The notes: a model not told the origin generated them from the letters alone. Shown: positions 28,198 through 36,871, counted from the stretch's first letter. The stretch is 64,000 nt of DNA from Postechiella marina (GCF_039538365.1 NZ_BAABCA010000007.1:186001-250000); one strand, 5' to 3'. Program-made: numbers and translations.

Positions 28198-28226
28198 GTA
28201 GGGTAAATTTATTTTTAATTGTCTTA
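28198..28226 (+). promoter_or_regulatory. FecI-type promoter, upstream copy
   Basis: GTAGGG, 17 nt, GTCTTA, directed rightwards. It lies in the divergent interval between the sigma gene and the first lipoprotein gene, 126 bp before a second copy, so the lipoprotein may have two promoters. Confidence 0.6.
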
Positions 28227-28323
28227 AGCCCGAATGAAAACAAAATGCATTAAATCTATTTACATATAACTAAACAGATTAACTGCATTTTTAATCATAT
28301 CAAAAAAAAAACATTAAAACGAG

Positions 28324-28352
28324 GTAGGGCAAAATAAAATAGGGTTGTCTTA
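28324..28352 (+). promoter_or_regulatory. FecI-type promoter of the first lipoprotein gene
   Basis: GTAGGG, 17 nt, GTCTTA, 57 bp before the ATG at 28409. Conservation continues downstream (TAnnnACAGAA-like), as in the copies at 29613 and 27594. Confidence 0.8.
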
Positions 28353-28408
28353 CCTACAGAACGCAAAAAATCAGAATTAAAAATTAAGAACCCAAAAAAA
28401 TTATTATC

Positions 28409-29461
28409 ATGAAAAATTTAAAACGTATTACAGCAATCTTATTAATGTCTCTTATTGGTTTTACATCTTGTCAAGATGATGACGATGCAGTAGTAGAGCA
28501 AAACCCAGATGCAAACTCATCAAACTCTCAAACCGCACAAAACATAGAACGTTCTTCTATGTATAATGGAAGTTTTGACGATTTTTTAGATGGCGTATCA
28601 TGTTCTTCTATTTTATTACCAGTTACTGCAACAGTTAACGGAACCGATGTTAACGTTGCTAGCGAAGCAGATTACCAAACAGTAATAGATATTTTAACAG
28701 AATACAATAATGATGAAGATACTATTGTTTTACATTTCCCTTTAACTATTAAAATTAGCAATTACACACAAGTACAAATAGTTAATCAAACGGAATACGA
28801 TGTTATTTTATCGGCTTGTTCACAAATAGAAAATGTAGCAGAAAGTGCTATCAACTGTTTAGATATAGATTTCCCTATTACTATAGTTACATATAATGTA
28901 AATTTTGAACAAACGGGAAGTATTGTTTTAGAGTCTAACCAAGAGTTATACACTTACATAAACGAACTTGGTAACGATCAATTATTTGCTATTAACTACC
29001 CTATAACAGCTACTTTAGCAGGCGAAAACACTATTAATATTGCTAGCGATTTAGATTTACAAACTCAAATTACAGCATGTTTAGGAATAGAAGATCAAAA
29101 AGAGGAAGCTAAAGAAAACGCCAAAGCACTCGAAACCATTTTAGTTGAAGGTGCCTTTAAAGTAGAATCTTTTATATACGAAGGTGCAGAAAAAGCAGAA
29201 GATTATGCAAACTACACCATCGATTTTGCTGGAGATTTAACTTGCGAAGCAGAAAACACAACGCTTACAGGTATGGATACTGTACAAGGTACCTATGGAG
29301 TAACCTCTGAAATAGAAGTGAATATAAACCTAAGTTTTTCTGGGAATGCCTCTTTCGAATTATTAAATAATTCTTGGGAGATAGCTAGCTATTCTCAAAG
29401 CTCAATCTCTCTAAAGAGCACTACAGATGCAGCAGTTACAATAGTTTTAGCCCAAATATAA
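28409..29461 (+). CDS. Lipoprotein of a tandem paralogue pair (1)
   Basis: 350 aa lipoprotein (LMSLIGFTSC, Cys21). The protein contains two copies of a module: SSILLPVTATVNGTDVNVASEADYQTVIDIL and, after a cysteine-rich hinge, LDIDFPITIVTYNVNFEQTGSIVLESNQELYTYINEL, with a third related beta segment (NYPITATLAGENTINIASDLDLQTQI). A C-terminal domain follows. It is about 60% identical by eye to the next gene. Expressed from FecI-type promoter(s), so it is probably part of the surface complex or regulon of the receptor at 24120. No enzymatic motif. Confidence 0.8.
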   Translation: MKNLKRITAILLMSLIGFTSCQDDDDAVVEQNPDANSSNSQTAQNIERSSMYNGSFDDFLDGVSCSSILLPVTATVNGTDVNVASEADYQTVIDILTEYNNDEDTIVLHFPLTIKISNYTQVQIVNQTEYDVILSACSQIENVAESAINCLDIDFPITIVTYNVNFEQTGSIVLESNQELYTYINELGNDQLFAINYPITATLAGENTINIASDLDLQTQITACLGIEDQKEEAKENAKALETILVEGAFKVESFIYEGAEKAEDYANYTIDFAGDLTCEAENTTLTGMDTVQGTYGVTSEIEVNINLSFSGNASFELLNNSWEIASYSQSSISLKSTTDAAVTIVLAQI

Positions 29462-29498
29462 ACTAGAAGCCTGCATGTGTTACTTAAACTTAGGTGGA

Positions 29499-29529
29499 AC
29501 AGCTATCATATAATGGTAGCTGTTTTTTT
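29499..29529 (+). terminator. Terminator of the first lipoprotein gene
   Basis: AACAGCTATCAT and ATGGTAGCTGTT pair with one mismatch around TATA; seven T follow. Confidence 0.85.
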
Positions 29530-29612
29530 ATTATAAAATATTACTTTTGAAAACCAATTAAATGTATCGCACTACCTTTTCAATACTTTTTAACTTATTT
29601 TTTTTTAAACAA

Positions 29613-29641
29613 GGTAGGGTAAATTTAAATAGAGTTGTCTT
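29613..29641 (+). promoter_or_regulatory. FecI-type promoter of the second lipoprotein gene
   Basis: GTAGGG, 17 nt, GTCTTA, 65 bp before the ATG at 29706. Confidence 0.8.
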
Positions 29642-29705
29642 AACCATAGAAAGTGTAAAACACACTACTAAACCAAGGTAATTACAGCCTATAAAATTTA
29701 AAATC

Positions 29706-30758
29706 ATGAAAAAATTAAAATTATTAATCGTTCTATTATTAACAGCTATATTTAGTTTTACATCATGCCAAAGTGAAATTGATAGCGAAAACGGAAATAG
29801 AGAAAATACTAACAACGCAACATCGCCAACAGCAAACAACCTAGAGCGCACATCGATGTACGATGGCAGTTTTGACGATTTTTTAGATGGTATGTCTTGC
29901 TCTTCAATATTATTACCTGTTACAGCGACAATAAACAATACAGAATTAACCATAATTAGCGAATCTCAATACAGTTTGGTTTTAGATTTACTTGGAGAAT
30001 TTACTAACGATAATGATATCATCTCATTTCAATTCCCTCTATCTGTAAAACTAAGCAACTACACAGAGGTACAAGTAGCAAACCAAACAGAGCTAGATGC
30101 TTTAATGGATGCTTGCGAAACTGCAGAAAACGAAGCTAAAAATGCTATTAATTGTTTAGACATCGATTTTCCTATTACTATCTTAACATTTAGCTTAAAT
30201 GCAGAACAAACAGGAAGTGTTGTTATAGAGTCTGAGCAACAATTATACACTTACATGAACAATTTTGAAAATGATCAATTATTCTCTGTAAGCTACCCCA
30301 TTACTGGCACTTTAAGCGGAGACACTGTGGTTGAAATTACAAGCGATATGGATTTACAATCTAAAATAACAGAGTGTTTAGGCACAAACGAAGTAATGCA
30401 AGAAGCAGAAGTCAATGCTAACGAAATAAAAGATATATTAGTAGAAAGTGCCTTTAAAGTAGAATCGTATGTAGTATCTGGTATTAACAAAGCTAATAAT
30501 TATGCAGATTACACTATAAATTTTACTAATAATTTAAGTGTTACAGCTCAAAACACAATAAATACAACTATTAACAATGTAGAAGGTACTTACGAAGTAG
30601 CCTCAGAACTTAATGTGTTTTTATCGCTAACATTTTCTGGCAATGCCTCTTTCGAATTATTAAATAATACTTGGCAAATAACAAGCTATTCTCAAAACTC
30701 TATTAGTCTACAAAGTTCTACAAATGCTGCAACAACCTTAGTTTTAGCTCAAATATAA
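29706..30758 (+). CDS. Lipoprotein of a tandem paralogue pair (2)
   Basis: 350 aa, same length and layout as the preceding gene. Lipobox TAIFSFTSC (Cys21). The blocks MYDGSFDDFLDGMSCSSILL and AINCLDIDFPITILTF and the C-terminal end ATTLVLAQI are shared with the paralogue. Even the promoter and terminator are repeated, so a whole transcription unit was duplicated and then diverged. Function unknown; regulated with the FecI-type system. Confidence 0.8.
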   Translation: MKKLKLLIVLLLTAIFSFTSCQSEIDSENGNRENTNNATSPTANNLERTSMYDGSFDDFLDGMSCSSILLPVTATINNTELTIISESQYSLVLDLLGEFTNDNDIISFQFPLSVKLSNYTEVQVANQTELDALMDACETAENEAKNAINCLDIDFPITILTFSLNAEQTGSVVIESEQQLYTYMNNFENDQLFSVSYPITGTLSGDTVVEITSDMDLQSKITECLGTNEVMQEAEVNANEIKDILVESAFKVESYVVSGINKANNYADYTINFTNNLSVTAQNTINTTINNVEGTYEVASELNVFLSLTFSGNASFELLNNTWQITSYSQNSISLQSSTNAATTLVLAQI

Positions 30759-30792
30759 AACTAGAAAAGCATTTGTTACGTATGTAAAATAG

Positions 30793-30820
30793 AACAGCTA
30801 CTACAAATTTGGTAGCTGTT
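30793..30820 (+). terminator. Terminator-like hairpin after the second lipoprotein gene
   Basis: AACAGCTACTAC... pairs with GTAGCTGTT; only three T follow, then A-run. Similar stem to the one at 29499, as expected from the duplication. Confidence 0.6.
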
Positions 30821-30844
30821 TAAAAAACAAATTCCCTAAATAAA

Positions 30845-31645
30845 ATGAAACAATACACATTAATAGCAATAATGTTTTTAACTTTAATCTTTGGTTGTTC
30901 TAACAACGAAACAGTAACTACTGAAGACAGAGAAAACACAGAAAACAACCAGACTACCACAGTAAATAAAAACATAAATAGACAAGCAACAGGGAGTTCT
31001 GCAAACGACTTACTATCTGCCAACACCTATAAAAGTATGGTAATAGAAATGGTATATGTTGAAGGTTTTGAACCAGAACAAGCTAGTGTAGATAATTTTG
31101 TTTCATTTTTAAATAACAGAACTTTTAAACCTAATGGCATTACGGTAGAAAAACGCGAAATACCATCACTAGGTCAAGACACATACACAATAGAAGAAAT
31201 CGCCAATATAGAAAAAGACCTACGCAAAAATTACAATACAGAAAACCAAATAGCTGTTTGGGCTTTATTTATAGATGGTAAGTCTAGTAACGATTCAGAC
31301 TCTAACGTTGTACTAGGAACCGCTTATTGGAATACCTCGTTTGTAATTTACGAAGAAACCATTCAAAGATTTAGCAATAGCCCTTTTGAACCCAGTAGAA
31401 ACCTCTTAGAAACTACCGTAATTACACATGAATTTGGGCATATTCTCGGACTTACAAATTTAGGATCGCCATTACAAACCGACCATGAAGACGACCAACA
31501 CCCAAAGCATTGCGATGTAGACAGCTGCTTAATGTATTGGTCTGCAGAAACAGGAGCAGGTATTAGCAACATGGCCAACATGAGTACTGCACCTCAACTA
31601 GATGCGCAATGTATTGCAGATTTACAAGCCAATGGCGGAAAATAA
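30845..31645 (+). CDS. Lipoprotein zinc metalloprotease
   Basis: 266 aa lipoprotein (TLIFGC, Cys19). The catalytic segment is VITHEFGHILGL (zinc ligands His195 and His199, general base Glu196). The usual third histidine (HExxHxxGxxH) is replaced by Asn; instead DHEDDQHPKHCDVDSCLMYW follows, with Cx4CxM and a methionine turn, which recalls the archaemetzincin signature. Homologues are annotated as membrane metalloproteases in flavobacteria. Starts 87 bp after the lipoprotein gene and may be read through from its promoter. Confidence 0.83.
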   Translation: MKQYTLIAIMFLTLIFGCSNNETVTTEDRENTENNQTTTVNKNINRQATGSSANDLLSANTYKSMVIEMVYVEGFEPEQASVDNFVSFLNNRTFKPNGITVEKREIPSLGQDTYTIEEIANIEKDLRKNYNTENQIAVWALFIDGKSSNDSDSNVVLGTAYWNTSFVIYEETIQRFSNSPFEPSRNLLETTVITHEFGHILGLTNLGSPLQTDHEDDQHPKHCDVDSCLMYWSAETGAGISNMANMSTAPQLDAQCIADLQANGGK

Positions 31646-31674
31646 CATCTTTATTAAACCTCAATAAATTATAT

Positions 31675-32250
31675 ATGAAAACTACTTTTTTAACAACAAT
31701 AACTATGCTATGCTTTATATTTAGCATAAATGCACAAGACAAAAAATCTAATGCTGGAATAAAACTAGGCTATAATTTAGCTGCTGTTAGTTTTGATGGC
31801 GATACAGAAACAGGACAAAGACACGGATTTCATGGCGGTTTTTACGGAGAATCTTTTGTATCTAATGCAATCGCTTTTCAAGTCGAGCTTTTATACTCGC
31901 AACAAGGTTACGAGTTAAAAGATAATAGTGGCACATTTACTCAAAAATTAGATTACATTAATTTACCGTTATTACTAAAAATATATCCTAGCAATAACTT
32001 TTTTCTAGAAGCAGGCCCGCAAATTGGCTATGCCATTTCTCATAAAGAAGAGTTTGACAGTAGCCTATTTAATGCCTCTCAAGAGTTTAATCCAGAAAGT
32101 TTCGATTACGGTATAAACTTCGGTACTGGTTTTAAAACCGACTCTGGTGTTAGCTTTGGTGTTAGGTATCATTTAGGGCTAGGCGATATTTACGACGAAG
32201 GAAACCCGCAAAATAGAGTATGGCAATTCGCTTTAGGTTTCGATTTTTAA
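31675..32250 (+). CDS. Small outer-membrane beta-barrel protein (PorT-like)
   Basis: 191 aa from the ATG at 31675 (signal MKTTFLTTITMLCFIFSINAQ); a longer frame upstream overlaps the protease end and lacks signal character. Mature protein has alternating beta-strands: NAGIKLGYNLAAVSF, AFQVELLYSQQGYEL, YINLPLLLKIYPSNNFFLEAGPQIGY, ending WQFALGFDF. This is the PorT/outer-membrane beta-barrel family. 29 bp after the protease gene, so probably one transcript. Confidence 0.85.
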   Translation: MKTTFLTTITMLCFIFSINAQDKKSNAGIKLGYNLAAVSFDGDTETGQRHGFHGGFYGESFVSNAIAFQVELLYSQQGYELKDNSGTFTQKLDYINLPLLLKIYPSNNFFLEAGPQIGYAISHKEEFDSSLFNASQEFNPESFDYGINFGTGFKTDSGVSFGVRYHLGLGDIYDEGNPQNRVWQFALGFDF

Positions 32251-32267
32251 ACCTTATAGACTCTAAT

Positions 32268-32305
32268 AAAAAAGGCTAGTTTAAACGTTTAAACTAGCCT
32301 TTTTT
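32268..32305 (+). terminator. Terminator after the beta-barrel gene
   Basis: AAAAAAGGCTAGTTTAAAC and GTTTAAACTAGCCTTTTTT form a perfect stem; T-run follows. Confidence 0.92.
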
Positions 32306-32357
32306 GTTTCAGCTTAGTTTGCAAACAAATCATAATAAATTGTTAAAGCATATAAAA

Positions 32358-32393
32358 AACAAAACCGCTCGATTTTTAACTTCGTACGTATGC
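32358..32393 (+). promoter_or_regulatory. ECF-type promoter of the propeller lipoprotein gene
   Basis: AACAAAACCGCTC, 8 nt, ACTTCGTACGTATGC, ending 26 bp before the ATG at 32419. Same as the promoter of the DUF4331 operon at 6405-6440 (minus strand) except one base in the second box. Confidence 0.72.
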
Positions 32394-32418
32394 CTAAATA
32401 ACAAAAACCTAATAATTT

Positions 32419-33450
32419 ATGAAACGATTTAAATCTCAATCTATTTTAGCAAGTATTATTTTAACGTCTTTAGTTACCTTTTCTTGTAGTGATGATGATA
32501 GTAACAAACCAGGTGCTATGAGTACCACAACAGTTTACGCTTCAAATAACGCTAACGGAAATATTACAAGTTACGATGTTACCGATGCTTCAAATATTAC
32601 AACAAAAACACTATTAACATCGTCTACTATGGCAGATGGTATTTATTACGATAGCTCTTCTGATGCTGTTATACAAGCATCGCGTTCTGGATTAGGTCTT
32701 GAAGGCTTTTCTAACATTTCTAGTTTAATGTCTGGCGCTTCTGTTACAGCCGATATTTCTGGAACAAACGATATGTCTAGCCCTAGAGAACTTGCAGTAA
32801 ACGGAAATATGTATGTTGTAGCAGATAATGCAGATGCAGATGGAAACGACACAACACCAGATGGTAAATTATTTATTTATACTAAAAGTGGCAATACATT
32901 TACTTTAAGAAACACCATTACTACCAATTTTAAATTATGGGGAATTACTTTTGATGGAAACGATTTATATGCCATTGTTGATACAACTAACGAGCTTGCT
33001 GTTTACAATAATTTTTTAAGCAATACAACTGATGCAACCCTAAGCGCATCTAAGCAAATTAAAATAGAAGGTATAGTTAGAACTCACGGATTAACTTACG
33101 ATGCAGGATCGGACGTTATGATTCTTACCGATATTGCAGATGCTGCTAATAAAGAAGACGATGGTGGTTTTCATATTATAGAAAATTTTACAAGTAAATT
33201 TGCTAGCACAGCAAACAATGGCACATTGGCATTATCTAATCAAGTAAGAGTTGCTGGGTCGTCTACACGCTTAGGTAACCCCGTAGATGTTGCTTATGAT
33301 GCCGATACAAAAATGGTATTTATTGCTGAAGCAGGAAACGCTGGCGGAAGAATATTAGCCTTTAACAACATTGGTTCTGGCGGTAATTTAGCCCCCGCAG
33401 TAAACAACGATTTAGCATCGGCTTCTTCTGTTTTTATTACAAAAAACTAA
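32419..33450 (+). CDS. Beta-propeller-like lipoprotein
   Basis: 343 aa lipoprotein (LVTFSC, Cys23, followed by SDDDSN sorting-like acidic residues). Repeated blades of the type TTVYASNNANGNITSYDVTD, GKLFIYTKSGNTFTL, NELAVYNNFL, and a C-terminal PVDVAYDADTKMVFIAEAGN suggest a YVTN/NHL-like beta-propeller exposed at the cell surface. It shares its promoter with the DUF4331 operon 26 kb away, which suggests common control. Binding partner unknown. Confidence 0.75.
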   Translation: MKRFKSQSILASIILTSLVTFSCSDDDSNKPGAMSTTTVYASNNANGNITSYDVTDASNITTKTLLTSSTMADGIYYDSSSDAVIQASRSGLGLEGFSNISSLMSGASVTADISGTNDMSSPRELAVNGNMYVVADNADADGNDTTPDGKLFIYTKSGNTFTLRNTITTNFKLWGITFDGNDLYAIVDTTNELAVYNNFLSNTTDATLSASKQIKIEGIVRTHGLTYDAGSDVMILTDIADAANKEDDGGFHIIENFTSKFASTANNGTLALSNQVRVAGSSTRLGNPVDVAYDADTKMVFIAEAGNAGGRILAFNNIGSGGNLAPAVNNDLASASSVFITKN

Positions 33451-33486
33451 ATAAAAACACATCATAAATACATTCAAATTAGTCAC

Positions 33487-33518
33487 AAAAAGGTCAACTA
33501 TAAAAGTTGGCCTTTTTT
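33487..33518 (+). terminator. Terminator after the propeller lipoprotein gene
   Basis: AAAAGGTCAACT and AGTTGGCCTTTT pair (one G-T) around a short A-rich loop, with a T-run. Confidence 0.85.
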
Positions 33519-33543
33519 ATTTTTTTTAAATTTTAAACTTTTG

Positions 33544-33572
33544 GTAGGGTAAAAAAGATTTTAGTTGTCTTA
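33544..33572 (+). promoter_or_regulatory. FecI-type promoter of the His/Tyr-rich secreted protein gene
   Basis: GTAGGG, 17 nt, GTCTTA, 50 bp before the ATG at 33622; fifth copy of the motif. Confidence 0.8.
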
Positions 33573-33621
33573 ATAACGAAAGCTCTTTATTGGGTTAAAT
33601 AATAAACTTAAAATCAAAATC

Positions 33622-34077
33622 ATGAAATTATTAAAAACAACCATATTTATTTTAGCTATTAGTTTATCTTTTACTATACATGCACAAGAAACAGAAACTA
33701 CAACAAAACTAGATAAAGAATCGTATTACAAAAAACGTGCTGCCGAAGATGCCAAATACGAACAACAATTTAAAGCCGAAAACAAGAAAGAAGATAAAGT
33801 TTTTTGGGAAGACCAAGCAGCCTACGAAAAAGAACTAAAACAAAGCGATAGAAAAGCCTATCGTGCCTACATGAAAGGTAAAAGAGATGCATATGCAGAA
33901 CATTATGAGCACTGTAATTCGCACTGTCATCATGGAGACCACTATTACAGCCATGCATCATTTTATTATTACAGATACGATAATTACCATTACAACAGGT
34001 ACCCAGAAAGAAGAGCAACCATACGCTCTAATGTTAGAGTTAACACACCTAGCCTAAGAGTTGGCTTAGGTTTATAA
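33622..34077 (+). CDS. Secreted His/Tyr-rich protein
   Basis: 151 aa. Signal peptide (TIFILAISLSFTIHAQ), then a charged helical part (KKRAAEDAKYEQQFKAENKK) and a His/Cys/Tyr-rich tail (EHCNSHCHHGDHYYSHASFY) that could bind metal ions, ending SLRVGLGL. No family recognised. It carries a FecI-type promoter, so it belongs to the same regulon as the FecA-type receptor; a metal-binding role would fit but is inference. Confidence 0.65.
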   Translation: MKLLKTTIFILAISLSFTIHAQETETTTKLDKESYYKKRAAEDAKYEQQFKAENKKEDKVFWEDQAAYEKELKQSDRKAYRAYMKGKRDAYAEHYEHCNSHCHHGDHYYSHASFYYYRYDNYHYNRYPERRATIRSNVRVNTPSLRVGLGL

Positions 34078-34137
34078 AAAAGCATTAAACGGGTTAAAAA
34101 AAATATATGATTTGAATTAGTCTCCAAGTCTATAAAT

Positions 34138-34170
34138 AAAAAATGCCGCTTAAAAAAGCGGCATTTTTTT
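34138..34170. terminator. Bidirectional terminator between 33622 gene and gyrB
   Basis: AAAAAATGCCGCTT and AAGCGGCATTTTTTT form a GC-rich stem with A/T runs on both sides. Confidence 0.92.
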
Positions 34171-34187
34171 ACATTACATATTATTAT

Positions 34188-36137
34188 CTATGCATCAATA
34201 TTTGCATACACAGCATTTTTCTCGATAAAATCTCTACGTGGCGGTACTTCGTCTCCCATTAGCATAGAAAAAATTCTATCAGCCTCAGTTCCATTTTCTA
34301 TTTGTACCAAACGCATAGTTCTAAATTCAGGATTCATTGTTGTATCCCAAAGTTGTTCTGCGTTCATTTCTCCAAGACCTTTATAACGTTGTATTTTAGA
34401 TCCGTCACCAAACTCAGACACGATTTTATCTCGTTCTGCGTCAGACCAAGCATATTGCTTTTTAGCTCCACGTTTTACTAAATACAGTGGCGGTGTTGCA
34501 ATATAAATATGTCCGTTTTCAATCAATTCTTTCATATATCTAAAAAAGAACGTTAAAATTAAGGTTGCAATGTGGCTACCATCAATATCGGCATCACACA
34601 TAATTACAACTTTATGGTAACGTAATTTAGACAAGTTTAAGGCTTTACTATCTTCTTCGGTTCCAATAGTAACACCCAAAGCTGTAAATATATTTTTAAT
34701 CTCTTCGTTTTCAAAAACTTTATGAGACATTGCTTTTTCAACATTTAAAATTTTCCCACGTAGTGGAAGAATTGCTTGAAACGCTCTATCACGACCTTGT
34801 TTTGCAGTTCCACCTGCCGAATCTCCCTCAACAAGAAATACCTCACATTTTTCTGGGTCTTGCTCAGAACAGTCAGATAATTTACCAGGTAAACCACCAA
34901 TACTCATTACAGTTTTACGTTGTACCATATCACGCGCTTTTTGGGCTGCATGACGTGCTTGAGCTGCTAGTATTACTTTTTGCACAATGGTTTTAGCATC
35001 GTCTGGGTGCTCTTCTAAATAGTCTGTTAACATTTCGGAAACCGCTTGACTTACCGATGCCGAAACCTCTCTATTTCCTAATTTTGTTTTGGTTTGCCCT
35101 TCAAATTGAGGCTCTTGAACTTTTACAGATACAATAGCAGTTAACCCTTCACGAAAATCATCTCCAGCAATGTCGAACTTTAATTTATCTAACATTCCAG
35201 ATTCGTCTGCATACTTTTTAAGGGTATGCGTTAACCCTCGTCGAAAACCAGAAAGGTGCGTACCTCCTTCGTGTGTATTAATATTATTTACATAAGAGTG
35301 TAAATTTTCGGCATACGATGTGTTGTAAATCATAGCAACCTCAACAGGTACACCATTCTTCTCACCTTCAAAAGAAATAACATCTTTCATTAAAGGCTCT
35401 CTCGTTGCATCTAAGTATTGAATAAACTCAGACAATCCATTTTCAGAATGAAACGTTTCACCTTCAAACTCTCCGTCTTCTTTCTTATTTCGTCTATCAA
35501 CTAAATGTACTGTAATACCTTTATTTAAGTAAGCCAACTCACGCAAACGACTCGCTAAAGTATCGTAGCTATACTCTAAAGTTTGTGTAAAAATAGTAGC
35601 ATCTGGTTTAAAAGTAACCGTTGTTCCTCGTTTATCGGTTTCACCAATTTGCTTTACAGGATACAAAGCTTTTCCTCGCTCGTACTCTTGCTCGTATATT
35701 TTTCCTTCTCTATAAACCGTTGCCTTTAAACTATCAGATAGTGCATTTACACAACTAACACCAACACCGTGCAGACCTCCAGAAACCTTATAAGAGTCTT
35801 TATCAAACTTACCACCAGCACCAATTTTAGTCATTACAACCTCTAGTGCAGATACGCCTTCCTTTTTATGTAAGCCAACAGGAATACCACGACCATCATC
35901 TTCTGTAGTAATCGAGTTATCTTCATTAATAATAACTGTAATATTATTACAATGTCCAGCTAAAGCTTCATCAATCGAGTTATCTACAACCTCGTACACT
36001 AAATGGTGTAAACCACGCACACCAACATCGCCAATATACATCGAAGGACGCATACGTACGTGCTCCATTCCTTCCAAGGCTTGGATACTATCTGCCGAAT
36101 AATTATGCTCGTTAAAAGCTTCTTTTTCTTCGCTCAT
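34188..36137 (-). CDS. gyrB: DNA gyrase subunit B
   Basis: 649 aa, ATPase subunit of gyrase. GHKL ATPase domain with YEVVDNSIDEALAGHC and GRGIPVGLHK near the N-terminus, GGLHGVGVSCVNALS, transducer domain, then the TOPRIM domain with VEGDSAGGTAKQGRD and the metal-binding DADIDGSHI, and the C-terminal GEMNAEQLWDTTMNP. ParE would be similar, but the motifs and length fit GyrB. The start at 36137 places MSEEKEAFNEHNYSADSIQALEGMEHVRMRP, the expected N-terminus. Confidence 0.97.
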   Translation of the reverse strand: MSEEKEAFNEHNYSADSIQALEGMEHVRMRPSMYIGDVGVRGLHHLVYEVVDNSIDEALAGHCNNITVIINEDNSITTEDDGRGIPVGLHKKEGVSALEVVMTKIGAGGKFDKDSYKVSGGLHGVGVSCVNALSDSLKATVYREGKIYEQEYERGKALYPVKQIGETDKRGTTVTFKPDATIFTQTLEYSYDTLASRLRELAYLNKGITVHLVDRRNKKEDGEFEGETFHSENGLSEFIQYLDATREPLMKDVISFEGEKNGVPVEVAMIYNTSYAENLHSYVNNINTHEGGTHLSGFRRGLTHTLKKYADESGMLDKLKFDIAGDDFREGLTAIVSVKVQEPQFEGQTKTKLGNREVSASVSQAVSEMLTDYLEEHPDDAKTIVQKVILAAQARHAAQKARDMVQRKTVMSIGGLPGKLSDCSEQDPEKCEVFLVEGDSAGGTAKQGRDRAFQAILPLRGKILNVEKAMSHKVFENEEIKNIFTALGVTIGTEEDSKALNLSKLRYHKVVIMCDADIDGSHIATLILTFFFRYMKELIENGHIYIATPPLYLVKRGAKKQYAWSDAERDKIVSEFGDGSKIQRYKGLGEMNAEQLWDTTMNPEFRTMRLVQIENGTEADRIFSMLMGDEVPPRRDFIEKNAVYANIDA

Positions 36138-36191
36138 ATTATTTATATTGTTAATTTCAATTATTTATTCTTTATCTACTAAAAAATCTTT

Positions 36192-36283
36192 GGGCGTTAC
36201 CACAAGGGTCGGGCTTTTTGTTGCAAGTCCTCGCACCTCCTACGTCGGGCTGTGGGCTATCCACTTCAATCCCTAACGCGGGC
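36192..36283. repeat. GC-rich palindromic intergenic element (REP-like)
   Basis: About 92 bp of clearly higher GC than the surroundings, bounded by GGGCGTTA and TAACGCGGGC as inverted ends, with a GGGTCGGGC/GTCGGGC repeat inside. It resembles short palindromic repeats that I associate with flavobacterial intergenic regions. The rest of 36138-36716 is AT-rich without any frame or hairpin that I can support. Confidence 0.5.
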
Positions 36284-36716
36284 TTATCTGCCATAGTTAT
36301 ACCTTAAATTTAAGCCAACTAACTACCACAAAATTATTGCACAAAAAAAGACGCTTAGTAGCATCCTTTTGAATACAAACAAATATACGAAATACAAAAG
36401 CTATTTAAAAGCGACTTAACGAGTTTATCCAATAATTATTAACAATTATTAGTTTCTAAAAAAAGCGCTTAAAACGTCTAAAAACAGCTTTAAATTAAAA
36501 AACAGCATTTTAATTTAAAATCACAAAATTAAAAAACGAAAAAAAACAGCTTAGAATGCATTTTTTAATTTCTCCTTTTATTATTTTCACCATACTAAAA
36601 ACGTTATTTCTGCTAATACATTAAAAACATTTCAAATTAATATTAGCTTTTTTAATAATATGATAATATAGAATAGGTTATCGCTAAATAATAGTGGATA
36701 GTCTATTTATTCTATT

Positions 36717-36724
36717 TATATTTG
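36717..36724 (+). promoter_or_regulatory. Bacteroidota -7 box (TATATTTG) of the gat operon
   Basis: Perfect TAnnTTTG match 16 bp before the leader-peptide ATG. No convincing -33 TTTG at standard spacing. Confidence 0.55.
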
Positions 36725-36739
36725 GGCAGCAAAAAAAAC

Positions 36740-36787
36740 ATGATAAATAATAACAACAATAATAATTTCAATAATCCTAATTACTAG
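36740..36787 (+). CDS. Asparagine-rich leader peptide of the gatA-gatB/aspS operon
   Basis: Reads MINNNNNNNFNNPNY and stops at TAG: 10 of 15 residues are Asn, with seven in a row. It begins shortly after a TAnnTTTG promoter box and is followed by a hairpin-T-run terminator at 36820-36850, upstream of the genes that make Asn-tRNA by the indirect route. This is the layout of ribosome-mediated attenuation, in which shortage of charged Asn-tRNA stalls the ribosome and prevents termination. Confidence 0.8.
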   Translation: MINNNNNNNFNNPNY

Positions 36788-36850
36788 GGTTGGAAGGTTG
36801 TTGTTTAAACATATATAAATAAAGCCTTCCTAAAATGGAAGGCTTTTTTA
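36788..36850 (+). promoter_or_regulatory. Attenuator with alternative pairings and terminator
   Basis: Terminator: AAGCCTTCC pairs with GGAAGGCTT around TAAAAT, then six T (36821-36849). Antiterminator: the upstream GGAAGG (about 36792-36797) can pair with the same CCTTCC. The following TTGTTGTT can pair with AACAACAA inside the Asn-codon run. So segments 1:2 and 3:4, or 2:3, are mutually exclusive, as in amino-acid operon leaders. Confidence 0.78.
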
Positions 36851-36871
36851 TTAACATAAAAGATTAAAGAC

